Shown here: piece by piece, positions 51,486 to 60,638 of the stretch | Layout: each line of letters begins with the position of its first letter | How positions within the stretch are numbered: the first letter of the stretch is position 1 | NCBI GenBank assembly: GCA_902478055.1 | Contig: CABSJL010000003.1 | Location: forward strand, 1 to 64,000 | Reading direction: 5' to 3' | Length of the DNA stretch: 64,000 nt | DNA from: an uncultured Veillonella sp. | GTDB taxonomy: Bacteria; Bacillota; Negativicutes; Veillonellales; Veillonellaceae | The notes under the pieces: model-generated | What the model was told of the DNA's origin: nothing | Seen by the model: the letters and a program-made list of their open reading frames with translations, nothing else | Databases searched by the model: none | Program-made: the position numbers and the translations under genes

Positions 51486-52355
51486 ATGATCCCTATTGTT
51501 ATCATATCCGGATTTCTAGGGTCTGGAAAAACAACATTTTTACAACACATACTAAAAGAACATAAATCTACAGATAAAATTTTAATTATAGAAAATGATT
51601 TTGGTGAAACCAGCCTCGATGCAGCAAATCTTGCAAAAACAGGGGCTACCATTCGTGAAGTTACATCTGGCTGTATTTGCTGTAGCTTACAAGGAAATTT
51701 CCAACAAGCACTGCTCGACATTCTGCAAAATTACGATGTAGATACCATCTATATTGAACCATCAGGAGTCAGCAAATTAAGCGAAATCATCCATACATGC
51801 GAGGATGAAGAGATTGCAAAATCCGCCTATGTTCATGCATCGGTAACCACCGTAGATGCCATGCAAGCACCTATGTTTATCAAAAACTTTGGTCTCTTCT
51901 TTAAGGATCAAATCACAAATAGTGATGCCATCTTCTTAAGTCATACCGAAGATATCCAACAAACAAGCATTACAAAACGTATGATTCACGAGTTAGCACC
52001 AAATACTCCAATTCATGAAGAAGCATGGAGCACCATTGCGTTACGAGACTATATCAAACGTCTCTATCATTGTCATGATGACAATTCCTTACATGATGAG
52101 CATCTATTTATGAGCCATACATTCAAAGACTTGCGTACACTCACTCTATTACAGTGGAAAACTATCTTAGAAGGTATGCCAGATACCGTACTCCGTGCTA
52201 AAGGGATTGTACCGACCGTCGAAGGACCTCATGAGTTGCAATACGGTACCCATTACTGTTCCCTATCCCCTAGTGAGTCCACGGACTATAGCTTAGTTGT
52301 TATTGGTACAGATTTTAATGTGCCAATGGTACATAACGAAGTGTGTCAATCATGA
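51486..52355 (+). CDS. COG0523/CobW-family GTPase, putative metallochaperone
   Basis: A 289-residue SIMIBI-class P-loop GTPase. Walker A GFLGSGKTTF is at 9-18, the metal-binding CxCC motif is GCICC with C63, C65 and C66, and DTIYIEPSGVSKLSEI follows. Family members deliver zinc, cobalt or other metals to client proteins under metal limitation. The C-terminal part is short. The start is the ATG preceded by AGGAGGTACG; the 20-codon upstream extension runs through the operator repeats. It overlaps the next gene by four bases. Confidence 0.9.
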   Translation: MIPIVIISGFLGSGKTTFLQHILKEHKSTDKILIIENDFGETSLDAANLAKTGATIREVTSGCICCSLQGNFQQALLDILQNYDVDTIYIEPSGVSKLSEIIHTCEDEEIAKSAYVHASVTTVDAMQAPMFIKNFGLFFKDQITNSDAIFLSHTEDIQQTSITKRMIHELAPNTPIHEEAWSTIALRDYIKRLYHCHDDNSLHDEHLFMSHTFKDLRTLTLLQWKTILEGMPDTVLRAKGIVPTVEGPHELQYGTHYCSLSPSESTDYSLVVIGTDFNVPMVHNEVCQS

Positions 52356-53887
52356 TACCTGTTTATATCGTTACCGGATTCATCGGTTCTGGTAAAAGTA
52401 CTTTCATAAATGAACAACTACAACATCGTAAAAAGCTGGGCGGCACGGCATGTATCAGCGCCGAAGAAGGTGCTGTATCGCTCATCAAAGAAGGATTACA
52501 ACTCAATCCTGATAAGCTTAGTGCAATTACACCTAATGAACCTGATACATATAGTTCTATAGCTGATGAAATCGCAAGCTATGTCGACAAGGTAAAGCCT
52601 AAAGAAATATGGATTGAATGGAACGGTATGATCAGCTTTCACCAACTAGAAGCCTTGCTATATAGTGATAAGCTACGCCATCTATTACAAATCGAAAAGG
52701 TATTATATCTTTGTACAGACCAATTCGTCGCATCCATTTTGCCTGGTTTAGGTAATGATGTAACAAGCCAATTATATAGTGCCGATTGTATCATCACAGA
52801 AACCGATACACATCACGCCTTATTACGGACCTATAACAGTGACGCCAAGATTGTAACAGCGCCTGCGCCAGAAAAGGTAGCAGAATTATGCCGCAATTCT
52901 ACGTGGGGTCTCATACCAAATCTATTAGTTATCGGCATTACAGCCTACATACTATTAGTCACTGCATTCCGTCATGATATTCCTTACTCCATCCACCAAT
53001 GCTTTGCCATCATTACAGGGCTCATTATCGAGGCTATCCCGTTCCTATTATTAGGAACCATTGGTTCAACAGTCATTCGCTATTTCGTTCCACAAAGAAT
53101 ACTGCTAAAACTATTAGGAGATCACTCTTGGAAGAGCTATGGTGCCGCCATGGTTAGTGGCTTAGCCTTACCAGTTTGCGACTGTGCTATTATTCCATTA
53201 TTTAAAGCACTTACAGATAGAGGTGTACCATTATCTGTGGCCCTCCTATTTATGCTCGCCAGCCCAATCATCAATCCTATTACCATTCTATCCACCTGGT
53301 ATGCCTTTCCAGATAATCCAATGATTTCTGTATGGCGTATCGTACTTGGCCTTGGCGTAGCTTTATTGGTGGCCTTATCATTCCGTTTTATACCACCATC
53401 TACGTCTATGATGAAAGCTAAAACGGCACAGAACCTAAGTTATGAAGAAATCGTCTTAGAAGCATCGAAAAGTAAACATATCAATAAAAGAAAGTTACTC
53501 ATTCATATGGAAAAAGAGTTCTCCCAGCTCTTATTCTATTTCTCTATTGCAGCTTGTGTACTATCCGTAGTTCAAGTGTATGGAAAGCCTTGGCTCATCA
53601 ATGCCGGCATCACATTACCTGACGTGTGGGCCATCCCAATTCTGCTAATATTGGCGTTCTTCTTCTCTGTATGCTCTACATCAGATGCTATTATAGGCAA
53701 ATCCTTGAGCACCCTGTTCCCTATGAGCTCAGTCATGGGTTTCCTTATCTTAGGACCTATGCTCGATATTAAAAATGTATATATTTTAAAACAATATATG
53801 CCTACATCATTTATTCTTCGTCTAGGCTTAACAATTGTTGTTATATCCTATTTAGCAGCATTAGGTTTTCAATTCTTTTTAAGCTAA
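52352..53887 (+). CDS. CobW-like P-loop domain fused to a COG0701-type permease
   Basis: A 511-residue two-part protein. Residues 1-185 resemble COG0523 GTPases: VTGFIGSGKSTFINEQL (7-23) is an intact Walker A, and EIWIEWNGM occupies the place of IEPSG. The CxCC metal motif is missing. Residues 190-511 have about eight membrane segments with GLALPVCDCAIIPLFKAL, LASPIINPITI and VCSTSDAIIGKSL, the pattern of YraQ/YcgR (COG0701) permeases with a CxC in the membrane. I know these as separate neighbouring genes in other Firmicutes, not as a fusion. ATG overlaps the previous stop (ATGA); a GTG at 52343 is an alternative start. Confidence 0.8.
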   Translation: MIPVYIVTGFIGSGKSTFINEQLQHRKKLGGTACISAEEGAVSLIKEGLQLNPDKLSAITPNEPDTYSSIADEIASYVDKVKPKEIWIEWNGMISFHQLEALLYSDKLRHLLQIEKVLYLCTDQFVASILPGLGNDVTSQLYSADCIITETDTHHALLRTYNSDAKIVTAPAPEKVAELCRNSTWGLIPNLLVIGITAYILLVTAFRHDIPYSIHQCFAIITGLIIEAIPFLLLGTIGSTVIRYFVPQRILLKLLGDHSWKSYGAAMVSGLALPVCDCAIIPLFKALTDRGVPLSVALLFMLASPIINPITILSTWYAFPDNPMISVWRIVLGLGVALLVALSFRFIPPSTSMMKAKTAQNLSYEEIVLEASKSKHINKRKLLIHMEKEFSQLLFYFSIAACVLSVVQVYGKPWLINAGITLPDVWAIPILLILAFFFSVCSTSDAIIGKSLSTLFPMSSVMGFLILGPMLDIKNVYILKQYMPTSFILRLGLTIVVISYLAALGFQFFLS

Positions 53888-53939
53888 TGTTTAGTCATTA
53901 CTATTTCAGTTCTTCATGAATATAAAAGGAGATGATTCT

Positions 53940-54704
53940 ATGAAATTAGGGCTGAAAGATCGCTTTTCCATTGTGAAAGGCTTACTTTACCTCACCTTAG
54001 GTATCTGCTGTGTATACCTAATCGTAACCGGTCGTTATTTGAACTATATCGCACCACGATATGAACTACTGCTAGGTATTAGCAGTGTAGCTCTCATACT
54101 AGGCGGATTGGCTACGGTTATTTGGGCTCCATCGCGCTATTATAAACACAACTGGCGCTCTATCGTGCCTATCATTATTCCCGTAGTTTTACTCATCGTT
54201 CCCCCTGTCCTTGTACCTACAACAGGTGTTCAAGGTGCAGCACGAATCAATGATGATACAAACAACTTTGACTTTACAAATGATGCCATCGGCGAGGTTA
54301 TTACAGTTAATAGTGAAAGCAAAGAGCCTGGCATTTCTAAAGACAAAAAAGAAATCGTGTTAAATTCAGATAATTTCTATCAAACCATCGTAAAGGTTGG
54401 ATCTAATGTAGACCAATACAAAGACTACACTGTATATATGACAGGTTATGTAAACCGCGATGATAACACGCTAAAATCTAATGAGTTTACCATCTCTCGT
54501 ATGGCTATGTCCTGCTGCATTGCTGACGTGGCACCGATTGGCATGACCGCCTATAAACCAGATGGTGATAGCTTAGCTAATGAACAATGGGTTTCTATCG
54601 AAGGCAAAGTATCTACGCGAGATTTCCACGGTCGTCAACAACCATACGTAGAAATTACAAAAATAAAATCAGCAGAACCTATTTTAGGTTATGTATATCC
54701 TTAA
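53940..54704 (+). CDS. TIGR03943/DUF1980-family (YcgQ-like) membrane protein
   Basis: A 254-residue protein. Three hydrophobic segments (about 12-30, 42-60 and 75-92) precede a soluble domain outside the membrane. The C-terminal MAMSCCIADVAPIGMTAY with paired cysteines and the final WVSIEGKVSTRDFHGRQQPYVEI match the YcgQ/TIGR03943 family, which partners YcgR permeases. The role is unknown but linked to metal supply by neighbourhood. The ATG at 53940 follows AAAAGGAGATGATTCT; the longer frame from 53916 is less likely. Confidence 0.85.
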   Translation: MKLGLKDRFSIVKGLLYLTLGICCVYLIVTGRYLNYIAPRYELLLGISSVALILGGLATVIWAPSRYYKHNWRSIVPIIIPVVLLIVPPVLVPTTGVQGAARINDDTNNFDFTNDAIGEVITVNSESKEPGISKDKKEIVLNSDNFYQTIVKVGSNVDQYKDYTVYMTGYVNRDDNTLKSNEFTISRMAMSCCIADVAPIGMTAYKPDGDSLANEQWVSIEGKVSTRDFHGRQQPYVEITKIKSAEPILGYVYP

Positions 54705-54754
54705 ACAAACAATCTTAAATCGATAGCCTTAAAGAAGCTTAAATAAATATATAA

Positions 54755-54790
54755 ACAAAAAACCGAGGCCTAATGCCTCGGTTTTAATAA
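54755..54790. terminator. Terminator between the metal operon and bioY
   Basis: AAAAAACCGAGGC / GCCTCGGTTTT arms around CTAAT, with T-runs on both strands. Confidence 0.85.
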
Positions 54791-54843
54791 ACATATATTT
54801 AGCAAACATATAATAGTATTATATAGGGACTATATTATCGATA

Positions 54844-55410
54844 TTATCGATGTAACTCTTTAACAATTCGTTTGCCAAGAGATGCAGCAACAGCACAAAG
54901 GAAGATGTCTGGACCTACGGGAATTAAGAAGCATGTAATAATAACGGCCTCCACCCCAATTGGTTTACCTAAGTACAAATTCATAATGAAGTACAAATAA
55001 ATCATCCCAAGGCCATACACGATAAATAAATTTAATATAGATCCTGCTAATAATCGTTTAAAGGACAATGTTTCCATAGACTCTGCAATACGGCCCACTG
55101 CATAAGCACCTACCATAAAGCCAATTAAATAACCAAAGGTAGGTTGTAAAATGTAACCAGGACCACCACCAGATGTAAAAATCGGTACCCCAATTAATCC
55201 TAAAACAATATAAATGCCAACACTAGCAGCTCCTAATCGACTGCCCAGTACAATGCCTGCGAGGGTAGTAAATAAGATTTGTAATGTAAATGGACAATTT
55301 GGTAATGGTACCCGTATGAAAGCACCTACAGCAATTAATGCTACAAAAAGTGCTGTCATTGTTAACTGACGGGTAGTGATGCGACCTTGTTTCGACACGG
55401 TAGAACTCAT
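54844..55410 (-). CDS. bioY: Biotin transporter BioY (S component)
   Basis: A 188-residue membrane protein with six hydrophobic segments. FIRVPLPNCPFTLQILFTTL near residues 28-47 and GLIGVPIFTSGGGPGYILQP, FGYLIGF are BioY hallmarks. It binds biotin and works alone or with the shared ECF energising module, which is not in the window. GGAGG precedes the ATG. Biotin import suggests that the organism cannot make enough biotin itself. Confidence 0.93.
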   Translation of the reverse strand: MSSTVSKQGRITTRQLTMTALFVALIAVGAFIRVPLPNCPFTLQILFTTLAGIVLGSRLGAASVGIYIVLGLIGVPIFTSGGGPGYILQPTFGYLIGFMVGAYAVGRIAESMETLSFKRLLAGSILNLFIVYGLGMIYLYFIMNLYLGKPIGVEAVIITCFLIPVGPDIFLCAVAASLGKRIVKELHR

Positions 55411-55463
55411 GGTATACCTCCATTAATAACACATCAACAAACTACAATCTACTAACTATCTAA

Positions 55464-55506
55464 ATTAAATCACTTGTATTTTTAATTGTCAACTACATGT
55501 GTTGAC
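55464..55506 (-). promoter_or_regulatory. bioY promoter with overlapping operator-like palindrome
   Basis: On the minus strand, -35 TTGACA (55487-55492) and -10 TTTAAT (55464-55469) are 17 bases apart. The dyad GTCAAC-N7-GTTGAC (55488-55506) overlaps the -35 element and a further GTTAAC lies just upstream (about 55512). TTGTTAAC-like half sites are used by BirA, so biotin repression is plausible. Confidence 0.5.
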
Positions 55507-55682
55507 TTTTAGTTAACTATGCAGTCTAATACTATATATACGGCAATTTCAAGTATTTTGTTATTTTGACTATACATTATAGTTATTACCAATCGTTCAT
55601 AATAACTAAAAGATATACTCATCTTCATACAAAAATCTTTGAATTTCATCTTATATTCATGTAACAACATTAAATTATACGT

Positions 55683-55706
55683 AAGTAGATTGAGTAAAAT
55701 CTACTT
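55683..55706 (+). repeat. Inverted repeat upstream of the PepSY gene
   Basis: Perfect nine-base arms AAGTAGATT / AATCTACTT around GAGTAA, about 47 bases before the ATG. It is either an operator or a hairpin in the leader. Confidence 0.45.
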
Positions 55707-55752
55707 TCACAAAACAGTATATAAAAGTACCTTATATTAGGAGGCATTCATT

Positions 55753-56340
55753 ATGAAAAATGTTAAAAAAGTATCAAAGGTATTATGTGCATTTGGCGTT
55801 AGTACAGTACTATTAGCAGGTGTAGTTGGCGCAGCTAGCAACCATGCATACAACAACAATAGCAACTGGAAAGGCGTTGGTAGCGTAGCTCCATCCGCTC
55901 AAGCTAACTATTCTGTTGATTACATGGGCGCTGTTACAGTATTCCAACAAAACTTCCCTGGCGCTACTGTAAAATCTATTTCTTACGATGCTAAACACAA
56001 CCCTTACTATGAAGTAGAAGGTTACTACAACAACCGTGCAGTAGAACTTAAAGTTGATGAAGCAACTGGCCAAATTGTTGGTAAAGAAGTAAAAGGCTAT
56101 GCTAAAGCTAACAAAACTATTAACGTTCAAAACATCATCATCCCTGAAGTAGCTGAAACTAAAGCTATGGAAAAAGTTGGTTCTGACTTCCAAACTGTAG
56201 AATGGACTGTTGAACGTGAAAACGGTCGTGCTGTATACGAATTCGATATGACAACTGGCGGCGGCAAAAAAGCTGAAGTAAAAGTTGACGGCATGAACGG
56301 TAAAGTGTTAAGCGCTAAAGTAAAAAGCACAAAATACTAA
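55753..56340 (+). CDS. Secreted PepSY-domain protein
   Basis: A 195-residue exported protein. The signal peptide runs to about residue 28 (VSTVLLAGVVGA-AS). Two PepSY domains follow, at about 52-118 and 130-192, each with the pattern of a helix, YEVEGYYNNRAVELKVDEATG or YEFDMTTGGGKKAEVKVDGMNGKV, the second being the clearest DxxTGxV-type turn. PepSY domains are thought to restrain peptidases or act as envelope scaffolds. AGGAGG precedes the ATG. Codon use is that of a highly expressed gene. Confidence 0.85.
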   Translation: MKNVKKVSKVLCAFGVSTVLLAGVVGAASNHAYNNNSNWKGVGSVAPSAQANYSVDYMGAVTVFQQNFPGATVKSISYDAKHNPYYEVEGYYNNRAVELKVDEATGQIVGKEVKGYAKANKTINVQNIIIPEVAETKAMEKVGSDFQTVEWTVERENGRAVYEFDMTTGGGKKAEVKVDGMNGKVLSAKVKSTKY

Positions 56341-56560
56341 GATTTTAATTCATCAAGTGAACCCTATCCTAACCCACTTAGATGACACACTACACATATA
56401 ACACACATACTATACACACAGTATCCATTGGATACACTCTCTAACACAAACTAACACACAAACTTAGAGAGCCCCCTATGACTCACAAAGGGCTCTCTCA
56501 AAACCCTATCTCACACAATAGGTAAAGGGTCTGTGCTCACACACCACAGACCGAACGTTA
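56341..56560 (+). other. Hairpin-rich, ACAC-rich trailer of the PepSY gene
   Basis: No reading frame. A chain of hairpins is separated by ACACA-rich, G-poor single-stranded stretches: GTATCC-ATT-GGATAC (56421-56435), AGAGAGCCC...GGGCTCTCT (56466-56498), CCTAT...ATAGG (56505-56522) and GGTCTGTG...CACAGACC (56528-56552). CTCTCTAA (56438-56445) could also pair with TTAGAGAG (56464-56471), giving a competing fold. None has a T-run. It may be a long structured 3' UTR or a separate small RNA. Confidence 0.5.
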
Positions 56561-56576
56561 CACACACTATACTCCC

Positions 56577-56615
56577 TTAAAAAGACCTTGGATCGTTGAA
56601 TCCAAGGTCTTTTTT
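56577..56615 (+). terminator. Terminator of the PepSY transcript
   Basis: AAAAGACCTTGGAT / ATCCAAGGTCTTTT arms with a six-base loop followed by TT. It is the first hairpin after the PepSY gene with a proper T-run. Confidence 0.85.
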
Positions 56616-56727
56616 CTATTCCCTATCCTCTATCTTCTATCCTCTAGATATTACTATATATTTATAGATGTCTACCATAACCCAACAATCTAATTTACAA
56701 TTAACTAGGATACATTCTTCAACACCA

Positions 56728-56755
56728 AAAGACCTCCCACGAAGGGAGGTCTTTT
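56728..56755. terminator. Bidirectional terminator before metY
   Basis: AAAAGACCTCCC / GGGAGGTCTTTT arms around ACGAA. It lies downstream of the metY-like gene on the minus strand. Confidence 0.82.
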
Positions 56756-56876
56756 GTATAAGTTTTATAGGTCTGATAGTTTGTGTTCTATTTCTTAAGC
56801 GAGGTCATGCTCAAGAATGTCATTTGTATGTTCTGAAAGTTTGATCTATAGTATTTCCATAATGGAAGTACGAAAA

Positions 56877-58148
56877 TTATGCTTTATCCAAAGCTTGTGC
56901 CAAGTCTTCGATGATGTCATCAATATTTTCAAGGCCGATGGATACACGGATCATATCTGGTGTTACGCCAGCAGATTTTTGTTGTTCTTCGTTAAGTTGT
57001 GCATGTGTTGTGGATGCAGGATGAATAACAAGAGATTTAGCATCTGCTACGTTGGCAAGATTGGAGAAGATTTCCAAGGAGTCAACAAGTTTAATACCTG
57101 CTTCTTTACCACCTTTTACGCCGAATGTGAATACAGCACCAACACCTTTAGGGAAGTATTTATCTGCTAAAGCTTTGTATTTGCTGTCTTCTAATTCTGG
57201 GTAGCTTACCCATGCTACTTTAGGGTGTTTGCTCAAGAAATCTACTACTTTACGAGCATTTTCTACGTGACGTTCTACGCGCAAGGACAATGTTTCAACG
57301 CCTTGCAAGATTTGCCATGCTGCAAGTGGAGTAATGCATGCGCCAGTATCACGAAGCAATTGAGCACGAATTTTTACAGTGAATGGGATTGGCAAATCAC
57401 CATATACTAAGCCATTGTAGTGTTCGTCACCTTCGGAGAAACCAGGGTATTTACCAGAACCTTTATAGTCGAATTTACCAGATTCTACTACTACGCCAGC
57501 CAATGTTGTACCGTGACCACCTAGGTATTTAGTAGCAGAGTGTACAACTACGTCAGCACCATGTTCTAATGGACGGAACAAGTATGGAGATGCAAATGTG
57601 TTATCTACGATCAAGATGATATTGTGTTTATGTGCAATATCAGCTACTGCTTGTACGTCGATAAGGTTAATACCAGGGTTACCGATGGATTCGATGTAAA
57701 CAGCTTTAGTATTGTCATCGATAGCCGCTTCAAATTCGTCCAAATTATCAGGGTTTACGAATTTAGTTTCGATTCCTAAACGTGGTAATGTTGCTGTAAA
57801 CAAGTTATAAGTACCACCGTATAATGTGGATGCAGCAACGATGTTATCGCCAGCGCTTGCCACGTTCAAGATGGAGTATGTAATCGCTGCGGAACCAGAT
57901 GCTACAGCGATACCACCTGCACCACCTTCAAGTTGTGCAACACGAGCATCCAATACATCTGTAGTAGGATTGCCAAGGCGGGAGTAAATACCACCAGGAT
58001 TAGTTAATGCAAAACGACCTGCTGCTTCTTCAGCATCTTTAAATACGAAAGATGTAGTTTGGTAAATAGGTACTGCACGAGAACCTGTTGGATCTACTGT
58101 GTGACCCGCATGTAATTGTAATGTTTCAAATCTGTATTGTTTGCTCAT
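56877..58148 (-). CDS. metY: O-acetylhomoserine sulfhydrylase-like enzyme
   Basis: A 423-residue PLP enzyme of the Cys/Met metabolism family. The long form with insertions, RFETLQLHAGHTVDPTGSRA at the start and GKYPGFSEGDEHYNGLVYGD in the middle, is typical of O-acetylhomoserine (thiol)-lyases, which join sulfide or methanethiol to activated homoserine. The PLP lysine lies in VVHSATKYLGGHGTT near residue 208. GGAGTT precedes the ATG. It has its own transcript and provides a direct sulfhydrylation route beside the metB-malY transsulfuration route. Confidence 0.9.
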   Translation of the reverse strand: MSKQYRFETLQLHAGHTVDPTGSRAVPIYQTTSFVFKDAEEAAGRFALTNPGGIYSRLGNPTTDVLDARVAQLEGGAGGIAVASGSAAITYSILNVASAGDNIVAASTLYGGTYNLFTATLPRLGIETKFVNPDNLDEFEAAIDDNTKAVYIESIGNPGINLIDVQAVADIAHKHNIILIVDNTFASPYLFRPLEHGADVVVHSATKYLGGHGTTLAGVVVESGKFDYKGSGKYPGFSEGDEHYNGLVYGDLPIPFTVKIRAQLLRDTGACITPLAAWQILQGVETLSLRVERHVENARKVVDFLSKHPKVAWVSYPELEDSKYKALADKYFPKGVGAVFTFGVKGGKEAGIKLVDSLEIFSNLANVADAKSLVIHPASTTHAQLNEEQQKSAGVTPDMIRVSIGLENIDDIIEDLAQALDKA

Positions 58149-58343
58149 TATAACAACTCCTTTATATTAACTGTGAATTGAGTTCATTCTTTATACCTAG
58201 TATACTACTATGTTTTAAAAATTATGTCTACTATTAATTTATACAGTTAGCCATAACTTGAAGCTATAGCAAACATGTATTTACTCATAAAATACCCATC
58301 CGAAAGATGCCAATTACACCTATATATAGCTCACACACAAAAA

Positions 58344-58404
58344 AGCCCCTAATTACTTCTCTAAAACCATCTCACAATAGAGACCATTAAAAGTAATTAG
58401 GGGT
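58344..58404 (-). terminator. Terminator after metA
   Basis: CCCCTAATTACTT / AAGTAATTAGGGG arms with a long loop that contains a GGTCTC/GAGATGG hairpin, followed by CTTTTTTG on the minus strand. Confidence 0.8.
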
Positions 58405-58422
58405 ATTTCTACTAATCATAAT

Positions 58423-59382
58423 TTAGATATAAGCACCTAAATTTTTATCACGTTCAAATTTCATTTTTTGGATTTGTTCAATGATGTATGGTGTTTCTTG
58501 GTATACATAGTAGTTTAACCAGTTTGTAAACAACAATGTACTTACAGAACGCCAACGTACAACAGGTCGTTGTTTTGGATCATCATCAGGGAAATAATTT
58601 TCAGGAACCGCAATATCCAAGCCTTTTTTAATATCACGTACGTATTCACGGTTGAGTGTATCCCAATCGTATTCAGCGTGACCAAATACAAAGATGTGTT
58701 TATTGTCTAAGCTACGAACGATAGCTGCCCCTGTTGGTTCAGATCCTGCCAACAATTCTAATTCTCGGTTTTCCTTAATTTGTTGTAAGGAAACTGTGGT
58801 ATGACGGGAGTGTGGCATCCAGAACTTTTCATCAAAGCCACGCAAGAGCACCGGGCGATCATTGTAAATATCGTGTTCGTATACACCAAACAGCTTTTCA
58901 TCCATAACGGATTTATTAATGCCAAAATGATGGTACAAACCAGCCTGTGCACCCCAACAGATATAGAACGTAGAGTATACATGCTCTTCGCCCCAATTCA
59001 TAATTTCTACTAACTCATCCCAGTAATCAACTTCTTCAAAAGGCATTAATTCTACAGGAGCGCCTGTAATGATCATGCCATCAAAAAACTCATCCTTCAC
59101 CTCATCAAAGGTGCGGTAGAAGGTATCTAAATATTGCTCATCTGTATTTTTAGCCTTACGAGATGCAGTATGCAACAATGTTAAGTTCACTTGCAATGGG
59201 CTATTACTAAGAGCACGCAAGATTTGAGTTTCTGTAACTTCTTTAGTAGGCATCAAATTGACTAGCAATATTTGCAAAGGTCGGATTTGTTGAGTCTCCG
59301 CCCGTTCTGTATCCATAACGAAAATGTTCTCTTGAGCTAATTTCGTAATGGCCGGTAAATTTTTTATTACTTTAATAGGCAT
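58423..59382 (-). CDS. metA: Homoserine O-acyltransferase (MetA family)
   Basis: A 319-residue class I glutamine-amidotransferase-fold acyltransferase that activates homoserine for methionine synthesis. The nucleophile cysteine is in FYICWGAQAGLYHHF; GAPVELMPFEEVDYWDEL supplies the acyl-CoA selection region and VFGHAEYD the catalytic histidine. Whether it uses succinyl- or acetyl-CoA depends on a single residue and cannot be settled here. The start is the ATG following AGAGGTGATAG; the longer frame is excluded. Last gene of the metB-malY-metA cluster. Confidence 0.93.
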   Translation of the reverse strand: MPIKVIKNLPAITKLAQENIFVMDTERAETQQIRPLQILLVNLMPTKEVTETQILRALSNSPLQVNLTLLHTASRKAKNTDEQYLDTFYRTFDEVKDEFFDGMIITGAPVELMPFEEVDYWDELVEIMNWGEEHVYSTFYICWGAQAGLYHHFGINKSVMDEKLFGVYEHDIYNDRPVLLRGFDEKFWMPHSRHTTVSLQQIKENRELELLAGSEPTGAAIVRSLDNKHIFVFGHAEYDWDTLNREYVRDIKKGLDIAVPENYFPDDDPKQRPVVRWRSVSTLLFTNWLNYYVYQETPYIIEQIQKMKFERDKNLGAYI

Positions 59383-59443
59383 ACTATCACCTCTACACAC
59401 TAAACAATTTGATAACCTAATCTAAACACTCTACCCAATATTA

Positions 59444-60628
59444 TTAAAAGCCTCTAGCCTCGTAGGCACGACGCCAAGCTTCAAGGCCTTCTTCTAATGT
59501 TTTACGAGGACATGCTACATTGATGCGCTCAAAGTCTTCCCCATCGACACCGAACATAGAGCCCGTATCTAGCCACAACTTAGCTTCATTGATAATCCAT
59601 TCATCGCGTTCCTTAGGGCTCAATGGCAACTTAGAACAATCTAGCCACATGAGATATGTCCCTTCCGGACGATATACGTGAATTTTTGGCATATATTTTG
59701 CCACATAATCAATGGTAAACTGAATGTTGTCTTGAATATATTCTTTCAACTCGTCGAGCCAAGGTGCCCCCACTTTATAGGCCCCTTCGCAACCAACGAT
59801 GCCCATTGTATTTAATTGACTATAACCAGCTCGGTCTATTTCTTTGATAAAACGACGACGTAAGGAATCATTAGGAATGAAAATATTGCTTACTTGTAAG
59901 CCAGCGATGTTGAAAGTCTTACTAGGCGCTGTACATACGATACAATGTTCTGCATAGCTTTCACCAAGATCAGCAAAAACCTTGTGCGTATGACCTTTCC
60001 AAACAAAGTCAGCGTGAATTTCGTCGCTCACGATGAGTACGTTATGTTTAATACAAATGTCTCCAAGACGTTTTAACTCGTCCTCAGTCCACACGCGGCC
60101 TACAGGATTATGCGGGTTGCACAAGAGGAATAATGTTACATTTTCCTCCACGATAGCGCGTTCAATGCCCTCAAAATCGATGGTATATTTTTCTTCCCCT
60201 TTGATTAATGGCACATTGATAAGGCGGCGATCGTTATCATCGATAACCATGCTAAATGGATAGTATACCGGTTGATTGATGAGCACGCCCTCCCCTTCAT
60301 TAGTGAAAGCGCGAACCGCCATAGCCAAGGCAAAGACGATACCAGGTGTTTTAACGAGCCATTTTTGTTCTGGTGTCCAGTTAAAGCGCGTAGTGAACCA
60401 GTTTTGTAATACTTCAAAGTATTCATCATCGGATTCTGTATAACCGAATACGCCATGGTTCACGCGGTCTAATAAGATTTGCTTCAACTCAGGTGGCACC
60501 TCAAAATCCATGTCTGCCACCCAGAATGGCAACACATCAGCTGGTTTACCGCGCTTCACAGCAAAATCGTATTTCAAGGATTTTGTGTGCGTTCTATCTA
60601 AAATTTGATCAAAATTATATTGTCCCAT
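59444..60628 (-). CDS. PatB/MalY-type cystathionine beta-lyase
   Basis: A 394-residue fold-type I PLP enzyme. DVLPFWVADMDFEVPPELK near residue 35 is the MalY/PatB signature; LLCNPHNPVGRVW binds the cofactor and the PLP lysine lies in CTAPSKTFNIAGLQ near residue 227. It is expected to split cystathionine into homocysteine, pyruvate and ammonia, completing transsulfuration after MetB. The start is the ATG preceded by AAGGAG; fourteen upstream codons overlap the metB end. It starts ten bases after metB stops. Confidence 0.9.
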   Translation of the reverse strand: MGQYNFDQILDRTHTKSLKYDFAVKRGKPADVLPFWVADMDFEVPPELKQILLDRVNHGVFGYTESDDEYFEVLQNWFTTRFNWTPEQKWLVKTPGIVFALAMAVRAFTNEGEGVLINQPVYYPFSMVIDDNDRRLINVPLIKGEEKYTIDFEGIERAIVEENVTLFLLCNPHNPVGRVWTEDELKRLGDICIKHNVLIVSDEIHADFVWKGHTHKVFADLGESYAEHCIVCTAPSKTFNIAGLQVSNIFIPNDSLRRRFIKEIDRAGYSQLNTMGIVGCEGAYKVGAPWLDELKEYIQDNIQFTIDYVAKYMPKIHVYRPEGTYLMWLDCSKLPLSPKERDEWIINEAKLWLDTGSMFGVDGEDFERINVACPRKTLEEGLEAWRRAYEARGF

Positions 60629-60638
60629 AGGAACTCCT

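Noticed and set aside
55813..56193. 126-codon minus-strand frame inside the PepSY gene
   Set aside because: Shadow of a strongly codon-biased gene.
58149..58342. Possible SAM riboswitch or T-box upstream of metY and metB
   Set aside because: Neither leader contains the conserved SAM-aptamer or T-box sequences.
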